Origin: Denitromonas ohlonensis
Lineage (GTDB): Bacteria > Pseudomonadota > Gammaproteobacteria > Burkholderiales > Rhodocyclaceae
Direction of reading: 5' to 3'
Assembly (NCBI RefSeq): GCF_007625205.1
Contig: NZ_VMNI01000001.1
Location: forward strand, 81,289 to 145,288
Length of the DNA stretch: 64,000 bases
Position numbers and translations under genes: made by a program. Below are positions 16,540-24,938 of the stretch, one piece after another. Each line of letters begins with the position of its first letter. Within the stretch, counting starts at the first letter, position 1. Under the pieces are notes generated by a model. That model ran no database searches and was not told the origin of the DNA. It saw only the letters and a program-made list of their open reading frames with translations.

Positions 16540-17664
16540 TCAGACGATGACACCGCCGCCCAGACACACCTTGGATTCATACACCACCACACTCTGTCCG
16601 GGCGTGAGCGCCCACTGCGGTTCAGCAAACGCAATTTCGACTTCGCCATTGCCGACGCGGTCGATCTCGCAGGGCTGGTCAGGCGTGCGGTAGCGCGGCT
16701 TGGCCGTGTACACCCAGTGGGTGTGCGGATCGCGGCCGGCGATCCAGTTCAGCTCGGTGGCCACCAAGCGCTCGCGCAGCAGCGCCGGGTGCTCGTGCCC
16801 CTGCACCACGTACAACACGTTGGCCGCCATGTCCTTTTTGGCCGCATACCAGGCGTCGTGTTCGCCACCCGCGTCCTCCATGCCCTTGATGCCGCCAATC
16901 ATCAGTCCCTTGCGCTGACCGATGGTGTGGTACATCAGGCCCTGGTGCTCGCCGAGCACGCGGCCATCATCCAGCGAGCGGATTTCGCCCGGCTGGGTCG
17001 GCAGATAGCGGCTCAGAAACTCGCGGAACGGGCGCTCGCCGATAAAGCAGATGCCGGTCGAGTCCTTCTTGGCATGCACATGCAGCCCCGCCGCCTCGGC
17101 CATGCGCCGCACCTCGCGCTTGTAGATGTCGCCGAGCGGAAACAGCGTGCGCGATAGCTGCTGCTGATTGAGCCGGTACAGAAAGTAGCTCTGATCCTTG
17201 GTGCCGTCCTCGGCCTTGAGCAGCTGAAACTCGCTGCGCCCATCGCTGTGCCATTCGCGAACGCGGGCGTAATGGCCGGTAGCGATCTTGTCGGCGCCCA
17301 GCTGCATGGCATGATCGAGAAAACAGCGGAACTTGATCTCGGAGTTGCACAGAATGTCCGGGTTCGGCGTGCGGCCGGCCTGGTATTCCTTGAGGAAGTC
17401 GGCGAACACGCGGTCCTTGTACTCGGCCGAGAAGTTCACCACTTCGAGGTCGATACCGATCACATCGCACACCGAGGCCACGTCGACCAGGTCCTGGCGC
17501 GTCGAGCAGTACTCGTCGTCGTCATCGTCTTCCCAGTTCTTCATGAACAGGCCGACCACGTCGTAGCCCTGCTGCTTGAGCAACAGCGCCGCCACCGACG
17601 AATCCACCCCGCCGGACATGCCGACCACTACCTTCATCCCGTTCGGGTCTTGCTTACTGGACAT
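16540..17664 (-). CDS. mnmA: tRNA-specific 2-thiouridylase MnmA
   Basis: Installs the 2-thio group of s2U34 in tRNA-Lys, -Glu and -Gln using ATP and sulfur relayed by TusA/TusE. The 374-residue protein shows the PP-loop [12 protein letters not shown] near residue 12, the catalytic cysteine in [12 protein letters not shown] (about 100) and the persulfide cysteine in the [12 protein letters not shown] block (about 200). ATG 17664 is preferred because GGAGAAGGA lies immediately upstream; another ATG at 17679 would overlap this site. It overlaps the 3' end of the secreted-protein gene by eleven bases. nudJ (ymfB) next to mnmA is a conserved proteobacterial arrangement, here with one extra gene inserted. 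Confidence 0.97.
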   Translation of the reverse strand: MSSKQDPNGMKVVVGMSGGVDSSVAALLLKQQGYDVVGLFMKNWEDDDDDEYCSTRQDLVDVASVCDVIGIDLEVVNFSAEYKDRVFADFLKEYQAGRTPNPDILCNSEIKFRCFLDHAMQLGADKIATGHYARVREWHSDGRSEFQLLKAEDGTKDQSYFLYRLNQQQLSRTLFPLGDIYKREVRRMAEAAGLHVHAKKDSTGICFIGERPFREFLSRYLPTQPGEIRSLDDGRVLGEHQGLMYHTIGQRKGLMIGGIKGMEDAGGEHDAWYAAKKDMAANVLYVVQGHEHPALLRERLVATELNWIAGRDPHTHWVYTAKPRYRTPDQPCEIDRVGNGEVEIAFAEPQWALTPGQSVVVYESKVCLGGGVIV

Positions 17665-18337
17665 TCGGTCCTTCTCCATCGAGCCATTCGGCCAGCGGCA
17701 AGATCACCGCGGGCGTGCCATGGTCGTAAAACCAGGTATCCACTGCAAACTGGGCACCTGGGGATCCCGTCGCCGCCACCGGCGGCACGGGCACATCGTT
17801 CAATACCTCGGCGCAGTCACACAAAGCGAGCAAGGTCGGCACGTGATCGGGAATCAAGGCCGGCGCCACCGGTTGCGGCGGAGGGGCAATTTCTTCAAGC
17901 ACCGCGCCAAAATGCTGGAACAGCACCCCCGTCGTCCGCCGCACCGGCGACATCAGCTTGTGAAACCGCAAAGCGCCGCGCTTCTCGAGGATGTCGAGCA
18001 GACGCGTCGTTGAATTGGCGTGGTCGATGCAGTCCATGCGGCCATAGACCCCGTCATCAGCATAGTTGCCGCCGCGATCAGCAAAAATGGGCGACTGTTT
18101 GCCCGCTTCGCGGTACATCCCGCCAACCACCTCGGACAGAATGCTGCGCTCCTCGGCCGCGCTGCGCGCCGCAGCGAGTTGACGCTGCCACGACACCAGC
18201 GCCGCGTCCGAATAGCGCACCGCCGTCTCGGTGACACAGCCATAGTTGTAGCAGATCGGCACCTCCACCGAGGCGTGCGATGGCGCGCTCACCCACAGGG
18301 CCAGCATCGTCAAGGCAGGAGCACACCAGCGCGTCAT
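17654..18337 (-). CDS. Secreted protein of unknown function between nudJ and mnmA
   Basis: A 227-residue protein not assigned to a family. A Sec signal peptide ([22 protein letters not shown]) predicts periplasmic location. Cysteine-containing motifs include [12 protein letters not shown] and [12 protein letters not shown]; the CIDHANS stretch could hold a catalytic cysteine/histidine pair, but this is a guess. The C-terminal part has [23 protein letters not shown]. The start overlaps the nudJ stop (ATGA), and its own stop overlaps the mnmA start, so translation of the three is coupled. Confidence 0.8.
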   Translation of the reverse strand: MTRWCAPALTMLALWVSAPSHASVEVPICYNYGCVTETAVRYSDAALVSWQRQLAAARSAAEERSILSEVVGGMYREAGKQSPIFADRGGNYADDGVYGRMDCIDHANSTTRLLDILEKRGALRFHKLMSPVRRTTGVLFQHFGAVLEEIAPPPQPVAPALIPDHVPTLLALCDCAEVLNDVPVPPVAATGSPGAQFAVDTWFYDHGTPAVILPLAEWLDGEGPNVQ

Positions 18338-18792
18338 GATTCCGAATAGTGCCGCAATAAATCCAGCGACGCCCGCTGGCCGGCCAGATAATCATCCACG
18401 CAGCGCAACAGCAGCGGGCTGCGATGCCGCCCAGCGGTGGCCACCATCTCGTCGCGGGTCATCCACACGGCGCGCACAATGCCGGCGTCGAGCTGCTGCC
18501 CGGCAATCGCCTCGCCCACGCTACCGCCAAAGGCAAAGCGCAGATAGGTGACCTCGCCATCCGGCCGCGGCCATTGATAGATGCCGACCAGAAACTCGGG
18601 GGTAAATGGATGCGCGGTTTCTTCCAGCGCCTCGCGCGCGGCCGCCTCAACCAGCGACTCGCCCGCCTCCAGATGCCCCGCCGGCTGGTTAAAACGCAGC
18701 CCGTCCGAGGTTTCTTCTTCGACCAGCAAGAAGCGGCCATCGCGCTCGACAACCGCTGCCACCGTCACATTCGGTTTCCAGACCCGCTCCAT
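18334..18792 (-). CDS. nudJ: NUDIX hydrolase, NudJ-like phosphatase
   Basis: A 152-residue NUDIX hydrolase acting on nucleoside di/triphosphates and, in E. coli NudJ, on hydroxymethylpyrimidine diphosphate. The N-terminus KPNVTVAAVVERDGRFLLVEE matches NudJ, and the NUDIX box GHLEAGESLVEAAAREALEETAH is intact near residue 38. The start at 18792 (MERVWKPN) fits family length; ATG 18807 in the same frame is an alternative. First gene of the nudJ, secreted protein, mnmA operon. Confidence 0.9.
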   Translation of the reverse strand: MERVWKPNVTVAAVVERDGRFLLVEEETSDGLRFNQPAGHLEAGESLVEAAAREALEETAHPFTPEFLVGIYQWPRPDGEVTYLRFAFGGSVGEAIAGQQLDAGIVRAVWMTRDEMVATAGRHRSPLLLRCVDDYLAGQRASLDLLRHYSES

Positions 18793-18923
18793 GCGCAGCC
18801 CCGACATTAAAGATGCGCATTTTAGCGCGGCCACAGCCAGCCACAAGTTGCGATAGAATTGCGCGATTCGTGTGCCCCATCCGAGGGCGCCGCTCAACAC
18901 AACATTTCGCTGGAGACTTCAAC

Positions 18924-19844
18924 ATGTCCATGGCCGATCGCGACGGTTCTATTTGGTATGACGGCAAGATGGTGCCGTGGCGTGATGCCACCACCCACGT
19001 GCTGTCTCACTCGCTGCACTACGGTCTGGCGGTCTTTGAAGGCGTGCGCGCCTACGCCACTGCCCGCGGCCCGGCGATCTTTCGCCTGCGCGAGCACACA
19101 CAGCGCCTGATCAACTCCGGCAAGATCTACCACATGAACCTGCCCTACTCGCTCGACGAGTTGATGCAGGCGCAGATCGATGTGGTCAAGGCCAACAAGC
19201 TCGAGTCCTGCTACATGCGTCCGATCGCCTTCTACGGCTCGGAGAAAATGGGCATCTCCACCCGCGGCGCCACGGTGCACGTGGCCGTTGCCGCCTGGCC
19301 GTGGGGCGCCTATCTGGGCGAAGAAGGCCTGGAGAAAGGCATCCGGGTCAAGACCTCGTCCTACCAGCGCCACCATGTGAACGTCACCATGCCGCGCGCC
19401 AAGGTCTCCAGCACCTATGCCAACTCCATCCTGGCCAACCTCGAAGCCACGCAAGACGGTTACGACGAAGCGCTGCTGCTCGACGTGCAAGGCTTTGTGG
19501 CCGAAGGCGCGGGCGAGAACCTCTTCGTCATCAAGGACGGCAAGATTTATGAGCCCGAAATTGCCTCGGCGCTGACCGGCATCACCCGCGACTCGGTGAT
19601 CCGCGTGGCCCGCGAGTTCGGCCTCGAAGTCCAGTCCCGCCGCTTGACCCGCGACGACATCTACATCGCCGACGAAGCCTTCTTCACCGGCACCGCCGCC
19701 GAAGTCACCCCGATCCGCGAGCTCGACAACCGCGTCATCGGCGCCGGCAAGCGCGGCCCGATCACCGAAAAGATTCAGGCCCGCTTCTTCGAGATCGTCA
19801 ATGGCCGCGCGCCCGAATACGACGACTGGCTCACTTACGTTTGA
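18924..19844 (+). CDS. ilvE: Branched-chain amino acid aminotransferase IlvE
   Basis: PLP enzyme of fold type IV that performs the last step of valine, leucine and isoleucine synthesis. The 306-residue protein has the family stretches SLHYGLAVFEGVRAY, the PLP lysine in PRAKVSSTY near residue 158, EGAGENLFVIKDG and the C-terminal SGTAAE equivalent FFTGTAAEVTPIRELD. GGAGA stands eight bases before the ATG at 18924. A TAGAAT -10-like hexamer is seen at 18854-18859 without a clear -35. ilvC, the second enzyme of the same pathway, is cut by the window end 45 kb away. Confidence 0.96.
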   Translation: MSMADRDGSIWYDGKMVPWRDATTHVLSHSLHYGLAVFEGVRAYATARGPAIFRLREHTQRLINSGKIYHMNLPYSLDELMQAQIDVVKANKLESCYMRPIAFYGSEKMGISTRGATVHVAVAAWPWGAYLGEEGLEKGIRVKTSSYQRHHVNVTMPRAKVSSTYANSILANLEATQDGYDEALLLDVQGFVAEGAGENLFVIKDGKIYEPEIASALTGITRDSVIRVAREFGLEVQSRRLTRDDIYIADEAFFTGTAAEVTPIRELDNRVIGAGKRGPITEKIQARFFEIVNGRAPEYDDWLTYV

Positions 19845-19862
19845 TTTCACGAGAGACTCATC

Positions 19863-20063
19863 ATGGCTGACAACAAGGACGCCTTCCGCCGCATCGACGT
19901 CACCGCCAAGGACTTGCCGCTGCACTGCCCGCAACCGGGCGCGCCGCTGTGGGCCCGCCACCCGCGCGTGTTTCTCGACGTACTGACCGAAGGCGAGGTG
20001 TGCTGCCCCTACTGCAGCGCCACCTACGTCTTTACCGGCGAACGCCCCAAAGGTCACCACTGA
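19863..20063 (+). CDS. Small CHCC zinc-finger protein
   Basis: A 66-residue protein of the zf-CHCC family (related to the zinc site of complex I subunit NDUFS6). Ligands appear as LHCPQPGAPLWARHPRVF (Cys and His) and CCPYCSATY (CxxC). It lies 18 bp after ilvE and is probably cotranscribed. Proteins of this family often follow ilvE in betaproteobacteria; their role is unknown. Confidence 0.9.
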   Translation: MADNKDAFRRIDVTAKDLPLHCPQPGAPLWARHPRVFLDVLTEGEVCCPYCSATYVFTGERPKGHH

Positions 20064-20068
20064 CCGGT

Positions 20069-20103
20069 TGCCAGTCAGGCGGCGCACCGCCGTCTGACTG
20101 GCA
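20069..20103 (+). terminator. Long hairpin after the zinc-finger gene
   Basis: TGCCAGTCAG and CTGACTGGCA form a perfect 10-bp outer stem, with GCGG/CCGC pairing inside. It is followed only by CTTT, so it may be a weak terminator or an RNA-stabilising element between 19863-20063 and the NTF2-like gene. Confidence 0.55.
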
Positions 20104-20130
20104 CTTTCGAACGCCCGAAGGAATTCCCAC

Positions 20131-20559
20131 GTGTCCGACACCGCGTTCACCTCACCGCAAGAGGTTGAGGTCGCTTTCTATGCTGCGCTCGCGCGCGCCG
20201 ATCTGGATGCCATGATGGCCGTCTGGTGCGACGACGAAGAAGTCGTCTGCGTGCACCCCGGCGCGCCCCGCGTCGTCGGCCTGGCCGCCGTACGCAACAC
20301 CTGGCAGCAGTTGTTCTCCGACGGCCCGCGCCTGAAGATCGAAGTCACTCAGCAGGTGGTCTCGGCCGGCACCGTCATGGCCATGCACAACGTGCTGCAG
20401 CATGTGCAGATCGATGGTGACGACGAACTGCATCCGCCCATCGTCGCCACCAACATCTTCATTCGTGGAGCCAAGGGCTGGCGCCTGCTGGCGCATCACG
20501 CCTCGCCCACGCCCGACCTGCACGCCGGCGACCCCGATGCGCCGATGCTGGTGCATTAA
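20131..20559 (+). CDS. NTF2-like/SnoaL-like domain protein
   Basis: A 142-residue protein with the alpha+beta barrel pattern of the NTF2-like superfamily (YybH/SnoaL type): helix FYAALARADLDAMMAVWCDDEEVVCVHPG, then VVGLAAVRNTWQQLF and a C-terminal strand RGAKGWRLLAHHASPTP. It starts with GTG at 20131, preceded by AAGGA. No catalytic function can be assigned; members are often isomerase-like or ligand-binding. It stands between ilvE-zinc finger and the YheT hydrolase. Confidence 0.82.
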   Translation: MSDTAFTSPQEVEVAFYAALARADLDAMMAVWCDDEEVVCVHPGAPRVVGLAAVRNTWQQLFSDGPRLKIEVTQQVVSAGTVMAMHNVLQHVQIDGDDELHPPIVATNIFIRGAKGWRLLAHHASPTPDLHAGDPDAPMLVH

Positions 20560-20594
20560 GACCAGCGCCGCGCCAGGATGACCCACCGGCTCGC

Positions 20595-21566
20595 ATGAAT
20601 CCCGGCACCTACCACGCGCCCGCCTGGCTCCCCGGCGGCCACCTGCAAACCATCTGGCCGCTGGCGCGCATGCCGCGCACGCCCAATTACACCCGCGTGC
20701 GCTGGGAAACCCCCGACGGCGACTTCATTCACGCCGACTGGCTGCCGCTGCAAGAGCGCGCCCCGCTGGTGGTGCTCTTCCACGGGCTGGAAGGCTGTAG
20801 CCGGTCACACTACGCACGCGCGCTCATGCAGGCGCTCGCCGCCAACGGCTGGAACGGCGTGGTGCCGCACTTTCGCGGCTGCTCCGGCCGACCCAACCGC
20901 CTGCTGCGCGCCTACCACTCCGGCGACAGCGCCGAGATCGGCTGGATTCTCGCCCGCATCGCGTCGCGCTATCACCACGGGCCCATCTTCGCCGTCGGCG
21001 TCTCGCTGGGCGGCAATGCGCTGCTCAAATGGCTGGGTGAGCAAGGCGACGCGGCCAGCCATCACATCGCCGGCGCCGCCGCCATCTGCCCACCGCTCGA
21101 TCTCACCGTCTCCGGCATGGCGCTCGGCCAGGGCTTCAACCGCATTTACACCCAGCGCTTCTTGCGCACGCTCAAAGCCAAGGCGCTCGACAAGATCACC
21201 ATCCACAAGGCCGCGCTCGACGTCGAACGCATCCGCAAGGCGCGCACCCTGTACGAATTCGATGACGCCTTTACCGCCCCGGTGCATGGCTTCGACGGCG
21301 TACTCGACTACTGGTCGCGCGCCTCCAGCCGCCCCTGGCTCAAGCACATCACCACCCCCACGCTGCTGCTCAACGCCCGCAACGACCCCTTCGTACCGCC
21401 CGCCGCCTTGCCGCTGCCGGGCGACTGTTCCCGCGCCGTCAAGCAGGAATTGCCCGAAGGCGGCGGCCATGTCGGCTTCCTGAGCGGCCGCTTCCCCGGC
21501 TCGCTCGGCTGGCTCCCCGAACGGCTGATCAGCGGTTTCGAGCGCCTCGCTCGCCGCGCGACGTGA
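20595..21566 (+). CDS. YheT-family alpha/beta hydrolase
   Basis: A 323-residue alpha/beta hydrolase of the YheT/ABHD1-3 group. Family signatures are the N-terminal PAWLPGGHLQTIWP, the oxyanion strand LVVLFHGLEGCSRSHYAR, VPHFRGCSG and the nucleophile elbow GVSLGGNALLKWLGE (serine near residue 138). Aspartate and histidine of the triad are likely in NARNDPFVPP and EGGGHVGFL. Substrate unknown; esterase or lipase activity is expected. Thirty-five bases after the NTF2-like gene. Confidence 0.92.
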   Translation: MNPGTYHAPAWLPGGHLQTIWPLARMPRTPNYTRVRWETPDGDFIHADWLPLQERAPLVVLFHGLEGCSRSHYARALMQALAANGWNGVVPHFRGCSGRPNRLLRAYHSGDSAEIGWILARIASRYHHGPIFAVGVSLGGNALLKWLGEQGDAASHHIAGAAAICPPLDLTVSGMALGQGFNRIYTQRFLRTLKAKALDKITIHKAALDVERIRKARTLYEFDDAFTAPVHGFDGVLDYWSRASSRPWLKHITTPTLLLNARNDPFVPPAALPLPGDCSRAVKQELPEGGGHVGFLSGRFPGSLGWLPERLISGFERLARRAT

Positions 21567-21647
21567 CCCATTCGTCACACGAAAGCCGCACAAATCCGGG
21601 ATAATCGCGCCAACCCTTTCCATTCATTCAGCATCTCCGGACATCTC

Positions 21648-23021
21648 ATGCAACTTGCTCCCGAAATCTTCAAGGCCTACGACATCCGCGGCATCATCGA
21701 CAAATCGCTGACCCCGGAGGTTGCCCGCGCCATCGGCCACGCGCTGGGCTCCGAAGCCCGCGCCCGCAATCTCAAGAGCATCGCCGTCGGTCGCGACGGC
21801 CGTCTCTCCGGCCCCGCACTGGCCGGCGCCCTGGCCGAAGGCATCTGCGCCGCCGGCGTGGATGTGATCGACATCGGCTGCGTGCCCACCCCGCTCACCT
21901 ATTTCGCCGCCTACCACCTCAATGCCGACGGCTGCGTCAGCGTCACCGGCAGCCACAATCCGCCCGACTACAACGGCTTCAAGATGGTCCTCGGCGGCCA
22001 GACCCTGTTCGGCGAGCTGATCCAGGACCTGCGCAAACGCATCGAAACCGGCGACCTCGTGCACGGCACCGGCACGGTGCGCCAGGCCGAGGTGATCGAC
22101 GCCTATCTCGACCGCGTGCTCGGCGACGTCCGCCTCGCCCGCCCGATGAAGATCGTCATCGACTGCGGCAACGGCGTGGCCGGCGCGGTCGCACCCCAGC
22201 TCTTCCGCCGCCTCGGCTGCGAGGTCACCGAGCTGTTCTGCGAGGTCGACGGCAACTTCCCCAACCACCATCCCGATCCGTCCAAGCCCGAAAACCTGCA
22301 AGACGTGATCCGCGCGCTGCGCGAGACCGATGCCGAGCTCGGCCTGGCTTTCGACGGCGACGGCGACCGCCTCGGCGTGGTCACCAAGGACGGGCAGATC
22401 ATCTACCCCGACCGCCAGCTCATGCTCTTCGCCGCCGACGTGCTCTCGCGGGTGCCGGGCGGGCAGATCATTTACGACGTCAAATGCACCCGCAACCTGG
22501 CCGGCTGGATTCGCCAACACGGCGGCGAGCCGCTGATGTGGAACACCGGCCATGCGCTGGTCAAAGCCAAACTCAAGGAAACCGGCGCCCCGCTGGCCGG
22601 CGAGATGAGCGGCCATGTGTTCTTCAAGGAGCGCTGGTACGGCTTCGACGACGGCCTCTACACCGGCGCCCGCCTGCTTGAAATCCTCTCCGCCCGGCCG
22701 GACGCCAACGCCGCCCTCACCGAGCTGCCCGACGCGCTCAGCACGCCAGAACTGAATCTGAAAATGGCCGAAGGTGAGCCCTTCGAGCTGGTGCGTCGCC
22801 TGCGTGAACAGGCCGCATTCGACGGCGCCGACGACGTCATCACCATCGACGGCGTGCGCGTCGAGTATCCCGACGGCTTCGGCTTGGCCCGCCCGTCCAA
22901 CACCACGCCAGTGGTCGTGTTGCGTTTCGAGGCCGATTCACAAGCGGCCATCGAGCGCATCCAGACGGCCTTCCGCAGCGCGATCGATGCCGTCTGGCCG
23001 GGGCTGGCGCTGCCGTTCTGA
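21648..23021 (+). CDS. Phosphomannomutase/phosphoglucomutase (AlgC/ManB-like)
   Basis: Alpha-D-phosphohexomutase of 457 residues that interconverts mannose or glucose 6-phosphate and 1-phosphate for nucleotide-sugar and polysaccharide precursors. It has the N-terminal FKAYDIRGII, the phosphoserine loop TGSHNPPDYNGFK (serine near 104), the metal loop DGDGDR near residue 238, the sugar loop GEMSGHVFFKE and the phosphate loop RPSNTTP near 420. All four active-site loops are intact. A GATAAT -10-like hexamer is at 21600-21605, about 40 bp upstream, without a clear -35. Confidence 0.95.
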   Translation: MQLAPEIFKAYDIRGIIDKSLTPEVARAIGHALGSEARARNLKSIAVGRDGRLSGPALAGALAEGICAAGVDVIDIGCVPTPLTYFAAYHLNADGCVSVTGSHNPPDYNGFKMVLGGQTLFGELIQDLRKRIETGDLVHGTGTVRQAEVIDAYLDRVLGDVRLARPMKIVIDCGNGVAGAVAPQLFRRLGCEVTELFCEVDGNFPNHHPDPSKPENLQDVIRALRETDAELGLAFDGDGDRLGVVTKDGQIIYPDRQLMLFAADVLSRVPGGQIIYDVKCTRNLAGWIRQHGGEPLMWNTGHALVKAKLKETGAPLAGEMSGHVFFKERWYGFDDGLYTGARLLEILSARPDANAALTELPDALSTPELNLKMAEGEPFELVRRLREQAAFDGADDVITIDGVRVEYPDGFGLARPSNTTPVVVLRFEADSQAAIERIQTAFRSAIDAVWPGLALPF

Positions 23022-23278
23022 GCAGCGCCTATCGCTAACAGCGAACGCAATCGAAGAGCTGACCGAGCGCGAGGAATGCGCCCGGTCAGCGCATCGCCGT
23101 AACGGCTTGCCGCCGGTCGATCGCCCGTTTCACGCCTTCTCATCCGCGTCCCCCCCCCTGAACGCGACACGCCCACGCTTCTCGATCTGGCGTCAAACGG
23201 CACCCGTTTCCACCAAGAACAAATTTTCGCGGCCCCTCGCATCCGTCATGAATGTGTGGCATGATCCGCCGCATGTGA
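23022..23278. other. Intergenic region before the cobalamin riboswitch
   Basis: About 257 bp without a gene. At 23058-23090 a hairpin (GCTGACCG and CGGTCAGC arms with inner GCGC pairing) may end phosphomannomutase transcription, although no T-run follows. The promoter of the cobalamin operon must lie in the rest, but I cannot point to convincing -35/-10 boxes. Confidence 0.5.
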
Positions 23279-23472
23279 TCAGGTGTCCCCGCGCTTCGGC
23301 AAGGGGATTAAACGGGAAGTCGGTGAGTTTTCAGGCCTTTGGCCGGAGCGATCCCGACACTGCCCCCGCAACGGTAATCGAGTCAAACATCGCGACATGC
23401 CACTGTGCCAACGCACGGGAAGGCGCGATGTCGGCGCAACAACGCCACTCGAGAGTCCGGAGACCGGCCCGA
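23279..23472 (+). ncRNA. Cobalamin (adenosylcobalamin) riboswitch
   Basis: The leader contains the conserved riboswitch core: GGGAAGTCGGTG at about 23315, CACTGCCCCCGCAACGGTAA at about 23357, the B12 box GCCACTG at 23399-23405, GGAAGG, and the closing GTCCGGAGACCGGCC at about 23455. Order and spacing fit the class. It precedes the corrin-ring operon on the same strand and is expected to shut it down when cobalamin is plentiful. The expression platform is described separately. Confidence 0.95.
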
Positions 23473-23547
23473 CGCAAACGAGCGGCATCGCGGCGGGCGA
23501 TCCAGCGGGCAACCGGCACATCCGTGCGGCTTCTGCCAACTGACTTC

Positions 23548-23597
23548 CTCTGCATGTCGTAACGATCCACTTTGCACGCGGGTGAGCGTGCGGAGAG
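23548..23597 (+). promoter_or_regulatory. Riboswitch expression platform with ribosome-binding-site sequestration
   Basis: Two mutually exclusive structures are readable. CTCTGCATG (23548-23556) can pair with CGTGCGGAG (23587-23595) in a 9-bp helix with two G-U pairs, hiding the GGAG Shine-Dalgarno. Alternatively GCACGC (23574-23579) pairs with GCGTGC (23586-23591), leaving GGAGAG (23592-23597) free. This suggests translational control of the first gene. Folding is my own reading, not computed. Confidence 0.5.
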
Positions 23598-23601
23598 ACA
23601 C

Positions 23602-24921
23602 ATGACGCCTGCAGATTCATCGGCCGCGGTCCACCCCTGCCCGGCCCTCCTCATCGCCGCCCCGGCCTCCGGCCAGGGCAAAACCACCGCCACCGCCGCG
23701 CTGGCCCGCTGGCATACCCGCCAGGGGCGCCGGGTGCGCGTATTCAAGGCCGGTCCCGATTTTCTCGACCCCATGATCCTGGCCCAGGCCTGCGGCCAGC
23801 CGGTGTATCAGCTCGACCTGTGGATGGGCGGTGAAGATCATTGCCGCGCCCTGCTGCACCAAGCCGCCGCCGAGGCCGACCTGATCCTGGTCGAAGGCGT
23901 GATGGGCCTGCACGACGGCATCGCCTCCAGCGCGTCGCTGGCCGACACCCTCGGCCTGCCGGTGCTGGCCGTGATCGACGGCTCGGCCATGGCCCAGACC
24001 TTCGGCGCCATCGCGCTCGGGCTGGCGCGCTACCGGCCGTCGCTCAACTTCTACGGCGTGCTCGCCAACCGCGTCGGCAGTCCCGGCCATGCCGAGATGC
24101 TGCGCGAGTCTCTGCCTGCCGACATGGCCTGGCTCGGTGCCCTACCGCGCAACGCTGACGCCGCCCTACCCTCGCGCCACCTCGGCCTGGTCCAGGCCGA
24201 CGAGATCGCCGACCTGACGCAGCGCATCGACCGCGCCGCCGACGCGCTCGACGCCGCCAACCCGCCGCTACCTGCCCCGGTCGCGTTCAACGCGTCGCCG
24301 CACGCACCGACCCCGCGCCTGCTCGACGGCATCACCATCGCCGTCGCCCGCGACGCCGCCTTCGCCTTCCTCTACCCCGCCAACCTCGACACCTTGCGAG
24401 CGCTGGGCGCCGAACTATGCTTTTTCTCGCCACTGAGTGACGCCGGACTACCCCGCGCCGACGCGCTCTACCTGCCTGGTGGCTATCCCGAACTGCACCT
24501 GAACGCCCTCGCCGCCAATCGCAGCCTCGTCCTCGCGGTACACGCGCACCATCGGAGCGGCAAACCCATCGTCGCCGAATGCGGCGGCATGCTGGCCTTG
24601 CTTGATGCGCTCACCGACCACCAAGGCCATCGCACCAGCCTGATCGGCCTGCTCCCCGGCGAGGCCAGCATGGCCAAGCGCCTGGTCAACCTGGGCATGC
24701 ACAGCGTGCTGCTGCCGGAGGGCGAAGTACGCGGCCACACCTTTCACCACGCCCAGGCGAACTGCCTGCGCGCGCCGCACGACCACAGCATCGCCCAGCG
24801 CCACAACGGCACACCCGAACCCATTTACCGCGATGGCCGGCTGTTTGCCTCTTTCGTCCATCTGTACTTCCCTTCCAACCCGGCCGCCATCGCGGCTTTG
24901 TTCACCCCGCAACTTTCCTAA
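23602..24921 (+). CDS. cbiA: Cobyrinate a,c-diamide synthase CbiA/CobB
   Basis: Glutamine- and ATP-dependent amidation of the a and c side chains of (cobalt-)cobyrinate. The 439-residue protein has an N-terminal P-loop synthetase domain (IAAPASGQGKTTATAALARW, near residue 15; FKAGPDFLDPM) and a C-terminal class I glutaminase domain (ALYLPGGYPELH, nucleophile cysteine in AECGGMLALLDAL near 330). The start is the ATG at 23602 directly behind GGAGAG; upstream in-frame codons fall in the riboswitch leader. First gene of the riboswitch-controlled operon. Confidence 0.95.
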   Translation: MTPADSSAAVHPCPALLIAAPASGQGKTTATAALARWHTRQGRRVRVFKAGPDFLDPMILAQACGQPVYQLDLWMGGEDHCRALLHQAAAEADLILVEGVMGLHDGIASSASLADTLGLPVLAVIDGSAMAQTFGAIALGLARYRPSLNFYGVLANRVGSPGHAEMLRESLPADMAWLGALPRNADAALPSRHLGLVQADEIADLTQRIDRAADALDAANPPLPAPVAFNASPHAPTPRLLDGITIAVARDAAFAFLYPANLDTLRALGAELCFFSPLSDAGLPRADALYLPGGYPELHLNALAANRSLVLAVHAHHRSGKPIVAECGGMLALLDALTDHQGHRTSLIGLLPGEASMAKRLVNLGMHSVLLPEGEVRGHTFHHAQANCLRAPHDHSIAQRHNGTPEPIYRDGRLFASFVHLYFPSNPAAIAALFTPQLS

Positions 24922-24938
24922 GCCCGACAGGAGTCACC

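Noticed and set aside
20069..20103. Hairpin as a riboswitch or attenuator for the NTF2-like gene
   Set aside because: A simple long stem with no conserved aptamer features or leader peptide; a terminator or stability element is the simpler reading.
23283..23605. Several open frames across the cobalamin riboswitch
   Set aside because: They overlap conserved riboswitch elements and lack family-like sequence; the region is RNA, not coding.
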